From NCBI GenBank assembly GCA_019217005.1, contig JAHBNG010000022.1, forward strand, positions 1-64,000: DNA of 64,000 bases. Direction: 5' to 3'. How positions within the stretch are numbered: the stretch's first letter is position 1; each line of letters starts with the position of its first letter. This document shows positions 1 to 8,586 of this stretch, one piece after another. The position numbers and the translations under genes are program-made. Origin of the DNA: Chloroflexi bacterium TSY (GTDB lineage: Bacteria > Chloroflexota > Anaerolineae > Caldilineales > Caldilineaceae). The notes below the pieces were generated by a model. It saw only the letters and a list, made by a program, of their open reading frames with translations, was not told the DNA's origin and did not search any database.

Positions 1-1247
1 TTCTTGGATGTGATCGATGGATTGACCAAGCAAATAACGATGGTAGGCGGCGACGGCATCGAGTTCTGTGAATTCACCCTCTGCCTCTGTTTGTTCGGCC
101 AGACGACTCTGGTACATCTCCATGGAATCGGTTGCCACGGTGAGCACCACGTCGTTTGCACCAAGTTCGTAATATTTGGCGAACTTAATGGCTGACAAGA
201 TATTAGCGATAGAGGAATCCTAAGATTCAATTGCGAGACGAATTTTGGAGAAACGCCTCGCTTGACAAGATAGTCTTACCTCATCGTTGAAGAGCCGAAT
301 GAGTTTCATTGTGGCTGCATCATCGATGCCATGATCTGTGTTTTGACGTTGTGAATCCAGGGATGTGTTTGTCGCCAATGCCTTCGATGCGGTGTGCGCC
401 AAAGCCATTGTTGAGCAACGTTGGGCATTAGGCTTCGCTGGCCACAATTTTGCTGGTTGGATAAAGCTTTTGAGATAGTCACCAGATGCAATTGTGCCAG
501 CTGAGCCAGTGGTTAGGATAACGCCGCGATAGCTGTCGCCTGCTTCGAGAATCTCATCGAGGACCGTTGCCATGGCGAGTCCCGTCACTTCATGATGCCA
601 CAGGTAGTTGCCATGCTGGTTAAACTGATTGAAGATGACTAGATCTTGTCCCGAATTTTGCAGTTCCTGGCACTTATCGAAAATTTCCTTGACATTACTT
701 TCTGATCCTGGTGTTTTGATAATCTCACCCGCAACTTGGGCCAACCAATGAAATCGTTCCTGGCTCATTCCTTCTGGTAGAATGGCAATTGATTCACAAC
801 CCAACAGGTTTGAATCGTATGCGCCACAGTAATTTCCAGTTGATGGCCAGACCGCTTTCTGGGTGGTTGGGTCAAATTGACCTGTAACCAGCATGGGCAC
901 TAGACAACCAAAGGCTGCACCGACTTTATGCGCACCAGTCGGAAACCATTTCCCCTGCAGAATAACGATCTTGGTTGGAACCCTGTTAGTTCGGGCGGGA
1001 CAATCATATAGTTGACGTTGCCAAAGCCGCCACCGTGCGTGACTGGCTCGTTGTGCCATGTAATGCGGAAGAGGTTGAGCGGGTTGAGATCCCACAAGGC
1101 AATATCTTTCAGCTTTTGCGGAATAGATGCCGGTATTTTGCGTGGTCACGCATCTGAGCGAAGGTGGGAATGATGATGTTGCGTTCACGAGCGCGTTGAA
1201 CTGCTCGGTCTAAAGCATCACGGTTAAGAGTTGTCAAGTCTATCATA
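1..1247 (-). pseudogene. PLP-dependent cysteine synthase-like enzyme, frame broken, runs off the window
   Basis: A fold-type II pyridoxal-phosphate enzyme related to cysteine synthase/threonine synthase. The start is read as ATG at 1247 (MIDLTTLNRDALDRAV), overlapping the end of the threonine synthase gene by 24 bases. Recognisable blocks in order are KLKDIALWDLNPLN, the THGGGFGNVNYM segment, the lysine region FPTGAHKVGAAFGC, STGNYCGAYDSNLLG, and the GSAGTIASGDYLK glycine loop. The frame must be changed at least five times, for example near 1165, near 975 (GGG where GGGG is needed for TGVPTKIV), between 490 and 310, and at 220-270. The correct codons continue to base 1 as AIKFAKYYELGANDVVL. 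Between shifts the coding sequence is clean. The substrate cannot be told from sequence. It is either a decayed gene or an intact gene with sequencing errors; I favour errors. Confidence 0.72.
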
Positions 1248-2482
1248 TTTTTTGAGTATCTTTGTAAGTGATGTCATATCAGGCTCAACAAGATGAGGCT
1301 GAACACCAACATTTTCCACAGCTTGCATTGCGCTTGGCACGTCTTTCAGGCCGTTACCAGTATTGATCGACGATCCGCTCGGCCGGCGAAACGAGCCCAC
1401 GGCCTTGACGAGTCCTGCATAACTGGCTGCACCAGCTGGCTCTGCAAAGACTCCGCAACCCTGGGCCAGTTGCGGTATAGCGGAAGGATTTCTTCATCTG
1501 TTACCGTGACAAAGCCCCTGGCTGTTCCGGACCGCCGCCATCGCTTTCAATCGGTCACGCGGTAGCCCTGCGCTAATGCTGTCGGCAATTGTGTTTGCTT
1601 GAATCGGTGCCTTGGTCAGCGGATCCTCGTTATTTTCCCAAGCAGCTAAATAGTTACTGCCGTCAGCCTGCACGCCAAATAAGCGCGGCATCTTATCGAT
1701 CCAGCCGAGGGCTAATAGGTCTTTGAGACCTTTATGGATGCCTCAATAATACACCCGTCGCCTACACCGACAAAGATTGCGTCGGGTGCTTTCCATGCAA
1801 GCTGTTCACAGATCTCGTAGCTGACTGTTTTGCCCTCAGTCATGTATGGATTGTATCCGGTATTGCGATTGTACCAACCGAATGTTTCGGCTGCTTGCAA
1901 ACAGAGGTCAAATGCATTGTCGTAGGTGCCCTCAACGAGCAGAACAGTAGCCAAAGGCGAGTAGCTGTGCGATTTTGGCTGTGGCGCACTTTGGGGCACA
2001 AAGATCACGTTTGGCAGTCCAACGCTGGCGCAAATGCCGCTGAGAGCTGCAGCTGCGTTGCCTGTACTGGCTGTTGTGATGATCGACGCGTCTTGCTCCT
2101 GCGCTTTGACGACGGCAATGGCGCTGGCGCGGTCTTTAAAGGAAGCGGTTGGGTTGCGTCCATCGTCTTTAATCCAAAGCTGATTCAGGCCAAGGTTTTG
2201 CGCTAAGCGTGGAGCGAAATAGAGTGGTGTTCCGCCGACAGCGAGAGGAGGAACAAGAGCATCCTGTTCAATCGGCAGCAAGGGTTTGTAGCGCCAAATA
2301 GTAGGATCTGTCTGAGTATGGAGTGAATTCGGGGAGATTTGGGACGCGATTTGCGCATAGTCATAGACAACGTCAACAATCCCATCATTTGCATGGTCTG
2401 GGCAGACGTAACGAATTGCATCGGGAGGATATTGTCGGTGGCAAATTTGACATTCTAGATAAAGGAGATGGTTCACTATCAA
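1224..2482 (-). pseudogene. thrC: Threonine synthase, broken by single-base indels
   Basis: Threonine synthase converts O-phosphohomoserine to threonine with PLP. The N-terminus has a Cys-rich ribbon (LECQICHRQYPPDAIRYVCP) typical of many bacterial ThrC proteins. The PLP lysine motif is in NPTASFKDRAS, followed by TASTGNAAAALSG and SVGLPNVIFVPQ. The frame is lost near 1735 (GAGGC where GAGGGC gives IIEGIHKGLKDLL), again near 1520 (GGGG instead of GGG in NSQGFVTVTDEE), and near 1487. The remaining C-terminus reads cleanly through AQGCGVFAEPAGAASYAGL to the stop at 1224. A TTG start at 2482 overlaps the stop of the UPF0145 gene. All three lesions are homopolymer length changes. The clean coding between them argues for an intact gene with base-calling errors, but decay is possible. 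Confidence 0.8.
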
Positions 2483-2829
2483 CTGTCCACTACTCGGTGA
2501 TCATCTACTTGATGATCATCCATTGTTTTATTGCGAAAGCCGTTGCCATAGACGATTACTTCGACGCCGCCGTCGACAACATGTGGATGGGAAATTTTGA
2601 CACCGATTACGCCATCATAACCTCTGGCCTCAGCTTTTTCCTCTAGCTGCGTCAAGGCACGCTCGATCGCATCCTCAACGAGTCCTTCATAGTGGCTCAT
2701 CTGACCGCCGACCAGGTTGCGGATGTTTTCGCGGATATCCTTGACAACATTCGCTGCATTGACTGCGACCACGACCAGCATTTCGCCAATTTCGATATCG
2801 TCATGTGGGTAATCGAGGCTGATAAGCAT
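2479..2829 (-). CDS. UPF0145 (YbjQ-like) family protein
   Basis: A 116-residue protein of the YbjQ/UPF0145 family, small oligomeric proteins of unknown function. Visible family features are [22 protein letters not shown], the [14 protein letters not shown] helix and the [15 protein letters not shown] strand region. The C-terminal tail after VIVYGNG (residues about 98-116, rich in Asp, His and Val) is unusual. It is encoded by DNA containing the motif GTGGACAGTTGATAGTG, which resembles the long hairpin arm at 6764, so a repeat may have replaced the normal end. The gene precedes thrC on the same strand with overlapping stop and start, suggesting co-transcription. It is the only unbroken gene in the first 4.8 kb. 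Confidence 0.8.
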   Translation of the reverse strand: MLISLDYPHDDIEIGEMLVVVAVNAANVVKDIRENIRNLVGGQMSHYEGLVEDAIERALTQLEEKAEARGYDGVIGVKISHPHVVDGGVEVIVYGNGFRNKTMDDHQVDDHRVVDS

Positions 2830-3009
2830 AGTGGTTTTTCGTATTTTTGCGTATAGCGCTAGAAGGCTTGAGATGTGAAAGTTATTGTGTTTGCGTTAAG
2901 TTTTAAGGCGAAGGAAGAAGCCCGACGGCACCTACCTTCGCCTCAGCCTGTACACTGCCAACCGTCGCGCTACTTGAATACAATTTGTTTGGTCTGAGGG
3001 ACAATCTCG

Positions 3010-4808
3010 CTAGATATGGGATGCTCTGAACGGTCTGAGATACCACCAGATAAAGCGCAGTATGATGAGCAGTAGAAGCCCAAGAACGATTAGCCAGAAT
3101 TGAATATTTTTGATAATGGTGACGCCAGGAGATTCCGCCGTTCCATAGCGTCATTGTGTCGAAAATAAAGGCTTGAACGGTACGTTGTCCCGACAAAAAT
3201 GCCAACGTGTCATCGATATTGTTGCTATTCAGGATTGAATCTTTGATGCGTTCGTTTTGAGTTCATCGATAATTTGCGGGCCTCCATGAGGCGTATGACT
3301 AGGTTATTGCGGGCCGTCTGATCAGTGATTTCAGCGAGGTAGATAGCGAGCCATTTTAGGTCATCGACGGAATGGTTCTGTGCCAAGGTAGTTAAATTGG
3401 AGGTTGGCAGGGTTAACAAAGCATCGACCGCGTCGAGATCTAAAAGAGCATCTTGGCGATCGTCGGTGCGTCCTGGATGGCGACAATCGCCGCCAGCGAA
3501 TCTCGTGAAAAGTCTTCGGGTGATTTGAGCTTATGAATTTCCAGGGCAACAACGTCGTCAAGATGAATGCCCGCGACCACGGACCAGGCAAGAACATTGT
3601 CCAGCGATTTGGTTGAGCCGAGAATATCTACTGCGCTTTCTGGGAGGCTGAGCACCCGTTCGAATGTACCGTCATTGATGGCGCTGTCTAGTTGCTCTGA
3701 GCCAATGGTGTCAACGCTTGTTGTCACCAAACGAGCCAGTTTGTAGATCTCTTCTGTCTGAATGTCGTCTAATATTCTCCGAAAATCAGGATTGTCGTCG
3801 GCCAGATTGAGAACGCTCGTGTAACGGTCTTTAAAATCGAGCCAATTGCTGTAGATGTCATTTGCGACCATCCGCGCAACTTGCGGCAATTCACGCGTTA
3901 ACTCTGGCCGAATGGCATCTACTGTTTCGGCGCGAATTTCTGCTTTCACGTCAGACCCTTGGAGTGCTTCTTGGATTTGGGGAGCGCGCCGTTGCTTCCT
4001 TCTATTAAATCCCAGACGATTAGCCCACCGCCGATGATCCAACCGGCGATCGGGACAAATGAGGCAGCAGCGCCAATGACACGACCCATGATTTTACCTG
4101 CTAGACGTTGGGCTAGTTTTGGGCCAGTCGTTTGGCAATCTGGGTACCAATAATAACACCAATACCGGCCAACGCTGTGGAGTGGCCTCCTAAAATGGAG
4201 ACTTGGTTGTCGGATAGATCAACATCAAGGTTCGCCATCTGTTGCTGGATGTCTTCTTCAAAGACGGAGACCAGAGTGTCTGTATAACGGCTGTCGATAA
4301 ATGCTTGCATGCAGACGAGAGCTGACGAAGCCGAGCGAGCCGACGCGGCCTCCAATTCAAGTGCTATCTCGTTGGCAATACCGTCGGATAGATTGGTGAT
4401 GGCCTGCTTGAATGGTTCTGACCCAAAGGCATAGTTGGCGACCTTGCCCGTCAGTTCTTTTTTTTCGGAGGACCAACCAGACCAGAGGCGACCCAGATAA
4501 TCTTCTTCGTTGCGGACGCGCTCGATGGCTTTTTCGACTTCAATGTCGATAATGAGATCGAGACCTTGGTTTTGCCATTGGCGCTCAACAATTTCCTCAA
4601 TGTTAATGGAATCGGCGAGAAGGGCTTCTTGGGCGATGGCATTGAGTTCGTCACGCAGTTGTGCTTCATCGAGCGTGTCACATTCTTGGAAGGTGTATCC
4701 TTGAGCGTACGCTGAAGTTGGAAGTGTGGTAACACAGATAGTGATGATAAGCAGCGTAGAAATGAGTTGTTGGAATTGAACTCGTGGATTTTTGTGCTGT
4801 TTAGTCAT
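3010..4808 (-). pseudogene. Secreted/membrane protein of unknown function, several frameshifts
   Basis: One long gene can be rebuilt from four frames. It begins at ATG 4808 with a signal peptide (hydrophobic LLIITICVTTLPTSAYAQ), then a helical acidic region. A glycine/alanine-rich hydrophobic hairpin follows ([17 protein letters not shown], then [20 protein letters not shown]). After it come a helical domain with ETVDAIRPELTRELPQVARM and ARLVTTSVDTIG, then LTTLAQNHSVDDLKWLAIYL. It ends with a transmembrane helix (FWLIVLGLLLLIILRFIWW) and stop TAG at 3010. The frame changes near 4113 (AAAA for AAAAA), 3440, 3240 and 3130. Predicted topology is an exported domain anchored by the C-terminal helix. 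I do not recognise the family. As in its neighbours, the breaks are single-base and the codons between them look normal. Confidence 0.62.
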
Positions 4809-4820
4809 TTGTCTTTTGTA

Positions 4821-6309
4821 CTTTACTTTCTGGTAAAAGAAAAGAGATGAGGTGAGAAATGTGACAAAAAGCGGTTAGCGTTTCATCCTAAAGGTAGAGA
4901 ACCCAAAAAAGGAGGAAGGAATGCTAACCGCGCCAGAAATAACTATAGCAGTACTGATGAATGTATTGCAAGTAACGCCGATGGGAACAAACGTAAATGT
5001 AATGCGTCTGATGTGGGCAATGCTGAATGGGTCGTTTCTGAAAAGTCGAGGAGCAATCCATAGCGCATTGAAAGAAAGCGGGTTTGAAGATGAGGAGCTC
5101 CGGCGAAGCTGGTGGAGCTTTCGATATGGATCATGGGATATCACAAGTCTGCTGGGGTCGTGGCAAGAAGAAGTGGAAAGGGAATGGGAGGCAAAAAGTT
5201 AGAAGGGTACCGAGTGAAAAGCATAGATATCACAGGGTTCTGGCGACCGAAGCTGCAAGGGAAAGTGAACCGACTCTATAACTCAACGGCTCGTCGGGCA
5301 TTGCCCGCGCTCATCTTTGGAGTGATGATAAGCTCGGGGGAGATAGGCGGGAAGCGAGTGCCACTGCTCAAGGCAATCATGAGATGCACGGTTGGAACAA
5401 AGGAAAGTGAGTTTCGGAAAAAGCTGCTGACAGAGACGAAGAAATCACTGGAGTCAGACGAAGTGGCGGTGGTCGATGCCAGGTTTACAATCAGAGAAAT
5501 GCTAGAAAGCGGCATAGACCGATTTGTCCTGCGGGAAGCGATTAACTGCACAGTGCGCCGCAATGAGTTACGCAAAGAAAAGGCAGACCACCTGAATATG
5601 GTGATATTGTGCGACCGCTCTCGCAGCTATAAGGGAAAGCGACTCGAGGCTACAACTCCGGACTCGTCTGGTCGCTTTCTCTATAGTGGTCGCCTGATTT
5701 GCTATCAAGCATGGCACAATCTCGTCCCCAGAACAACCAAGGTGGATACAGCCAACCGTACCTACTCGATTTACGTCATTCAGGATCCGGCCTACAACAC
5801 ACCTTTGGTTTTGGCGACCGTTATGACTTTGCAGCCTGAAACCATTTATCTTGTCTACCTGGAACGCTGGCCTGTTGAACATCCCCCCTTGGCTTCCAAG
5901 CAGATGATTGGCTTACATCGTCAATTTGTTCATGCCGATGAGGCTTGTTTCCGCTTACCTGAACTGGGGCTGCTTGCTGGCAATCTTCTTTCCCATTTAG
6001 CCGCTTCTCTTCCTCCCATACCGACTGGCTACTGGGATCGAGAGCCTCAAGCCACTCCCGGCAGGCTGCGCCGTGTTCTCTCGAGTGCTCTTTTTCCAAC
6101 TCCTGACCAACTCGACCCTGACTTTCGAAAAAAGGCCTCGGTTTCACACCATTTACCTAAAGGCGTTCTCGCTCATCGCCGCCTCAATGCCGCTGCTTAA
6201 ACTAGCCGAGCACTATTTTTACATTTTATCCCGTTTTTTCAGGGTGGATTCTTTTTTCCGCCCCTTTCGGTTTGCCCTTTGTCACTCAAGCCTTTACCAG
6301 AAAGTAAAG
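4821..6309 (+). mobile_element. ISX copy 1 (unassigned DDE insertion sequence)
   Basis: About 1.49 kb bounded by inverted ends CTTTACTTTCTGGTAAA (left, 4821) and its complement (right, ending 6309 or 6310). A 5-6 bp direct repeat (TTTGTA) lies outside both ends, at 4815-4820 and 6310-6315, as expected for a target duplication. The same element recurs at 40194-41688, and its right 1.29 kb recurs in the chimera at 14254-15771. It carries one transposase gene. The family was not identified; ISX is a label used only here. Confidence 0.85.
4921..6200 (+). pseudogene. ISX transposase, frameshifted
   Basis: DDE transposase. Reading starts at ATG 4921 (MLTAPEITIAVLMNVLQ, with AAGGAGGAAGGA just upstream) and continues as GAIHSALKESGFEDEELRRSW to a stop at 5200. 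The rest lies in another frame from about 5195 to 6200. The break is in GCAAAAAGTTAG, with five A where the intact chimeric copy has six. Likely catalytic positions are the Asp of IDITGFWRPK, the Asp of EVAVVDARFTIREM, and the Glu of LERWPVEHPPLASKQM. A short deletion near 5565-5575 and a second small one near 5615 compensate each other in the middle. Without frameshifting this copy makes no full transposase. Confidence 0.75.
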
Positions 6310-6535
6310 TTTGTAACTGTTCACGTTATTCCCGAAGGTAACAGTCACTTCACGTTCAAATGGGAAGGTCCGGAATAAGTACGGCTCGCTTTGTGCGAAA
6401 AGTGACTGTCACCTCCGCGTTCGGTGCAGCAAGCTGAACTGTTATTGTATTTCTATCGTTTCGCTACGCTCTATTTGTTCGTGAAGCTATCATGTTATTA
6501 TACTAGTGAAGCTGCGGCTCAAACCGACGAGTAGT

Positions 6536-6754
6536 CTCAGTAGATCCAAATTTCAGGTTTTGAGAGAGAATTCTGGCTAAACAGTTGACATAAATACAAA
6601 TTTGCCGGTCGATATCTAGTTTTTGCGTTAGATTTGGGCGATTTTCAGATATGAAATAGGTTGTTTTCTGTAACCGAAATCTGAATAAATGACTCCAAAA
6701 TCCCTGCAATCTCGACTGAAAATCGCCAAAAACGCCAAATTTGGATCTACTGAG
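6536..6754. repeat. 219-bp MITE-like element, copy 1
   Basis: Exactly 219 bp between 18-bp terminal inverted repeats CTCAGTAGATCCAAATTT. The element is nearly identical in length and sequence to 23229-23447, in the same orientation. The outside bases are TAGT on the left and TCTA on the right; in the other copy they are TAGA and ACTA. It has no room for a transposase. A 68-codon frame on the minus strand is carried inside the element and recurs in the other copy, so it is not a host gene. A non-autonomous transposable element is the best reading. Confidence 0.85.
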
Positions 6755-6763
6755 TCTAGCCCT

Positions 6764-6821
6764 GGTGGATAGTTGATAGTGGATGGTGACATATGTAACT
6801 ATCCACTATCAACTATCCACC
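6764..6821. repeat. Long perfect hairpin
   Basis: A 21-bp arm at 6764-6784 (begins GGTGGATAGTTGATAGTGG) is repeated as a perfect complement at 6801-6821, with a 16-base loop. It starts ten bases after the 219-bp element. A related motif, GTGGACAGTTGATAGTG, occurs at about 2472-2490 on the minus strand inside the end of the UPF0145 gene. No T-run follows, so a simple terminator is unlikely; a REP-like hairpin is more plausible. Confidence 0.7.
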
Positions 6822-7195
6822 AGCCGCAAAACTTGACTCATTTGTACGGATTCTCCTATATGAAGATTCCTAGTTGCTGTTGCATCGATCACAAATGTGC
6901 CGTGATTTTTCTGACTAGTGGCGTCGATACATTTACAGCGTCGACAAAGCCTCAAGGTATTATTACGTGGTTTGTGACCTCAGGTTTCATGAGTGTGTAC
7001 CACAAACCGTGTAAGAGTTGTTTGGTCTCTCAGAAAAAATGCGAGTGTATGCACAATTTGGGATACGACTGTTTCACGTCGATTCGAGGGTTTAGGTAGT
7101 GTAGCTGTTCTACGATATTGTGTCAATGTGTATAGCTGATAAAATTTTAAGGTCTTAGTAACTTATCAACCAATATCTTGCACATGGGGCAAGAA
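6822..7195. other. Intergenic stretch, no gene recognised
   Basis: No convincing coding frame. A plus-strand frame at 6773-7099 is rejected because it starts inside the hairpin and has no similarity that I recognise. Around 6985-7075 there is a degraded copy of the GTGTGTACCNCAAAGTGTGTA type of repeat, with a partner TGCACAATTTGGGATACGAC, better preserved at 24270-24348. Confidence 0.4.
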
Positions 7196-7328
7196 GTTGC
7201 AAGGTTGCAAAGTGGCAGAGTTAAAAAGACGCTCGGTGTATTGGAGCATGCTCTCATGCAAATCGAGTCTATTCTTTGTCGCTGACGAGATTCTGTTCAC
7301 CCACCCTGCAACTTTGCAACCCTGCAAC
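7196..7328. repeat. Inverted repeat element upstream of PCuAC gene
   Basis: Arms of 23 bp at 7196-7218 (GTTGCAAGGTTGCAAAGTGG...) and 7306-7328 (complement, with the motif CTGCAACTTTGCAACC) match at all but two positions. They enclose about 87 bases. The right arm ends about ten bases before the ribosome binding site of the next gene, so the structure lies in its leader or promoter region. Confidence 0.6.
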
Positions 7329-7349
7329 TTTGTTAAAGGAGTTTGTCGA

Positions 7350-7886
7350 GTGGTCGTAAATTTGAGCAGAATGTATATCCAAGTAACGGTTGTGATTGTC
7401 CTGTTGATATTTGGTGCTTGTGCTTTGGCTGAGGATGAATCAACAACAGGCGAAATGGATCATTCTGGTATGGTCATGATTGTGCCCGGCGAAGTGACGG
7501 TGGAGACGGCAATGTCAAACGCGTCGCCACCGGGAGCTGCCAATGGAGCGGCTTATCTTACCATCACAAACGGTTTGGATGCTTCGATTCGATTGGTTTC
7601 GATTGAGGGAGATGTCGCAGGAAAGCTTGAACTTCACGAGACGGTGAAAGAAAATGACGTGTTAAAAATGGTGCCACAGCATGATGGGTTTGAGATTTTG
7701 GCAGGGGAACAGTTACGGTTAGAGCCTGGCGGTAAGCACATTATGATGATGGGTTTGGTGCAACCGTTGGTCGCTGATGATGAGTTTGAGCTGACTCTCA
7801 ATTTTGATGGGGCCGACTCTCAGACAATCACGGTACAGGTTTTGGAAATTGGCGAGACGATGGATCACGGTCGACACAGTCAATAA
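7350..7886 (+). CDS. PCuAC-type periplasmic copper chaperone
   Basis: A PCuAC (DUF461) protein, which binds Cu(I) outside the membrane and helps metallate cytochrome oxidase CuA sites. GTG at 7350 is preferred because AAGGAG lies eight bases upstream; an ATG at 7371 is in the same frame. The N-terminus has a hydrophobic export segment (VTVVIVLLIFGACALAED) that could be a lipoprotein or ordinary signal. The core shows ASPPGAANGAAYLTI, a metal-ligand His in LELHETV, and the typical MVPQHDGFEILAGEQL then LEPGGKHIMMMGL with His and Met ligands. The tail has Met and His (ETMDHGRHSQ). A second Met/His patch lies just after the signal (GEMDHSGM). Family length is usual at about 178 residues. It stands alone between repeat elements. 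Confidence 0.88.
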   Translation: MVVNLSRMYIQVTVVIVLLIFGACALAEDESTTGEMDHSGMVMIVPGEVTVETAMSNASPPGAANGAAYLTITNGLDASIRLVSIEGDVAGKLELHETVKENDVLKMVPQHDGFEILAGEQLRLEPGGKHIMMMGLVQPLVADDEFELTLNFDGADSQTITVQVLEIGETMDHGRHSQ

Positions 7887-7926
7887 TTTGTTTTAGGCTT
7901 TTCCAACAATTAAAATCCCTAAGTTG

Positions 7927-8081
7927 GGGGTGGTTCATTTTAGGCGGACAATTAGGTTTACATTTTTGCAAAGAGAAAAGATGTTTATATTTTCTAATTT
8001 GAGCCATGCTCAGGCAGAAAATGACCTCATATAGATTTTTGTCTATGTATCAAAAGTGTAAACCTAATTCTGAACCACCCC
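7927..8081. repeat. GGGGTGGTTC MITE, copy 1
   Basis: About 155 bp with ends GGGGTGGTTCA and its complement, and an inner pair ATTAGGTTTACA / TGTAAACCTAAT. The flanks repeat CTAAGTTG (7919-7926 and 8082-8089), a 7-8 bp target duplication. A second copy in opposite orientation is at 57925-58080. No coding capacity. The GG-terminal ends and 8-bp duplication would fit a family such as ISL3, but no matching autonomous copy is in the window. Confidence 0.82.
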
Positions 8082-8373
8082 CTAAGTTGATATGGAAAAG
8101 CTCAAGCCATTCCAGAGAATGAGTACCCTATTGAAGAAACAGAATCTCGCAGAACGACCAGATTCCCAACTGGCATCACGCAATACGCAGGTTCAGTGCG
8201 TAATTTATTTTGGTATAGGAAAGTATAAAAATCAGCCACGAAAAATGGCCAGATTCTGGCTGTGGATGCTACGCATCTGTAACCAAACACGAAGTGGTCG
8301 CTTCGACCTAGCTGACGGCTGATTCGCTGAAAGCTTTTTTAGTGAATAGCCCTATAGAGTAATGAGGAGAAAA

Positions 8374-8583
8374 ATGACACTTAGTATTCAATCCAAACTT
8401 AGCGAAATTGTTGCAGACGATCGGGCGAAAGCGATTCTGGATAAGCACATCCCAGGTGCGTCGAGCCATCCGCAATTGTCAATGGGACTCCATATGACAC
8501 TCAAAGAGATTTCGATGTATCCTGAATCTGGGCTGACCGCAGAGAAGCTGAAAGCTTTGGACGAGGATCTAGGCGCACTATAA
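8374..8583 (+). CDS. Small helical protein paired with the flavin oxidoreductase
   Basis: A 69-residue protein. ATG 8374 (MTLSIQSKLSEIVADD) is chosen because GAGGAG precedes it closely; an earlier ATG at 8362 overlaps that site. The sequence has ADDRAKAILDKHIPGASSHPQLSMG, then MTLKEISMYPE and TAEKLKALDEDLGAL. This resembles a small C-terminal helical domain known as an extension of bacterial glycoside hydrolases, here free-standing. Only three bases separate it from the next gene, so the two are probably made together. Its biochemical role is unknown; an adaptor or accessory subunit for the oxidoreductase is an inference. Confidence 0.7.
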   Translation: MTLSIQSKLSEIVADDRAKAILDKHIPGASSHPQLSMGLHMTLKEISMYPESGLTAEKLKALDEDLGAL

Positions 8584-8586
8584 CAT

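Noticed and set aside
6503..6709. 68-codon minus-strand frame, also present at 23130-23486
   Set aside because: It lies inside the 219-bp repeat and is shared only because the repeat is copied.
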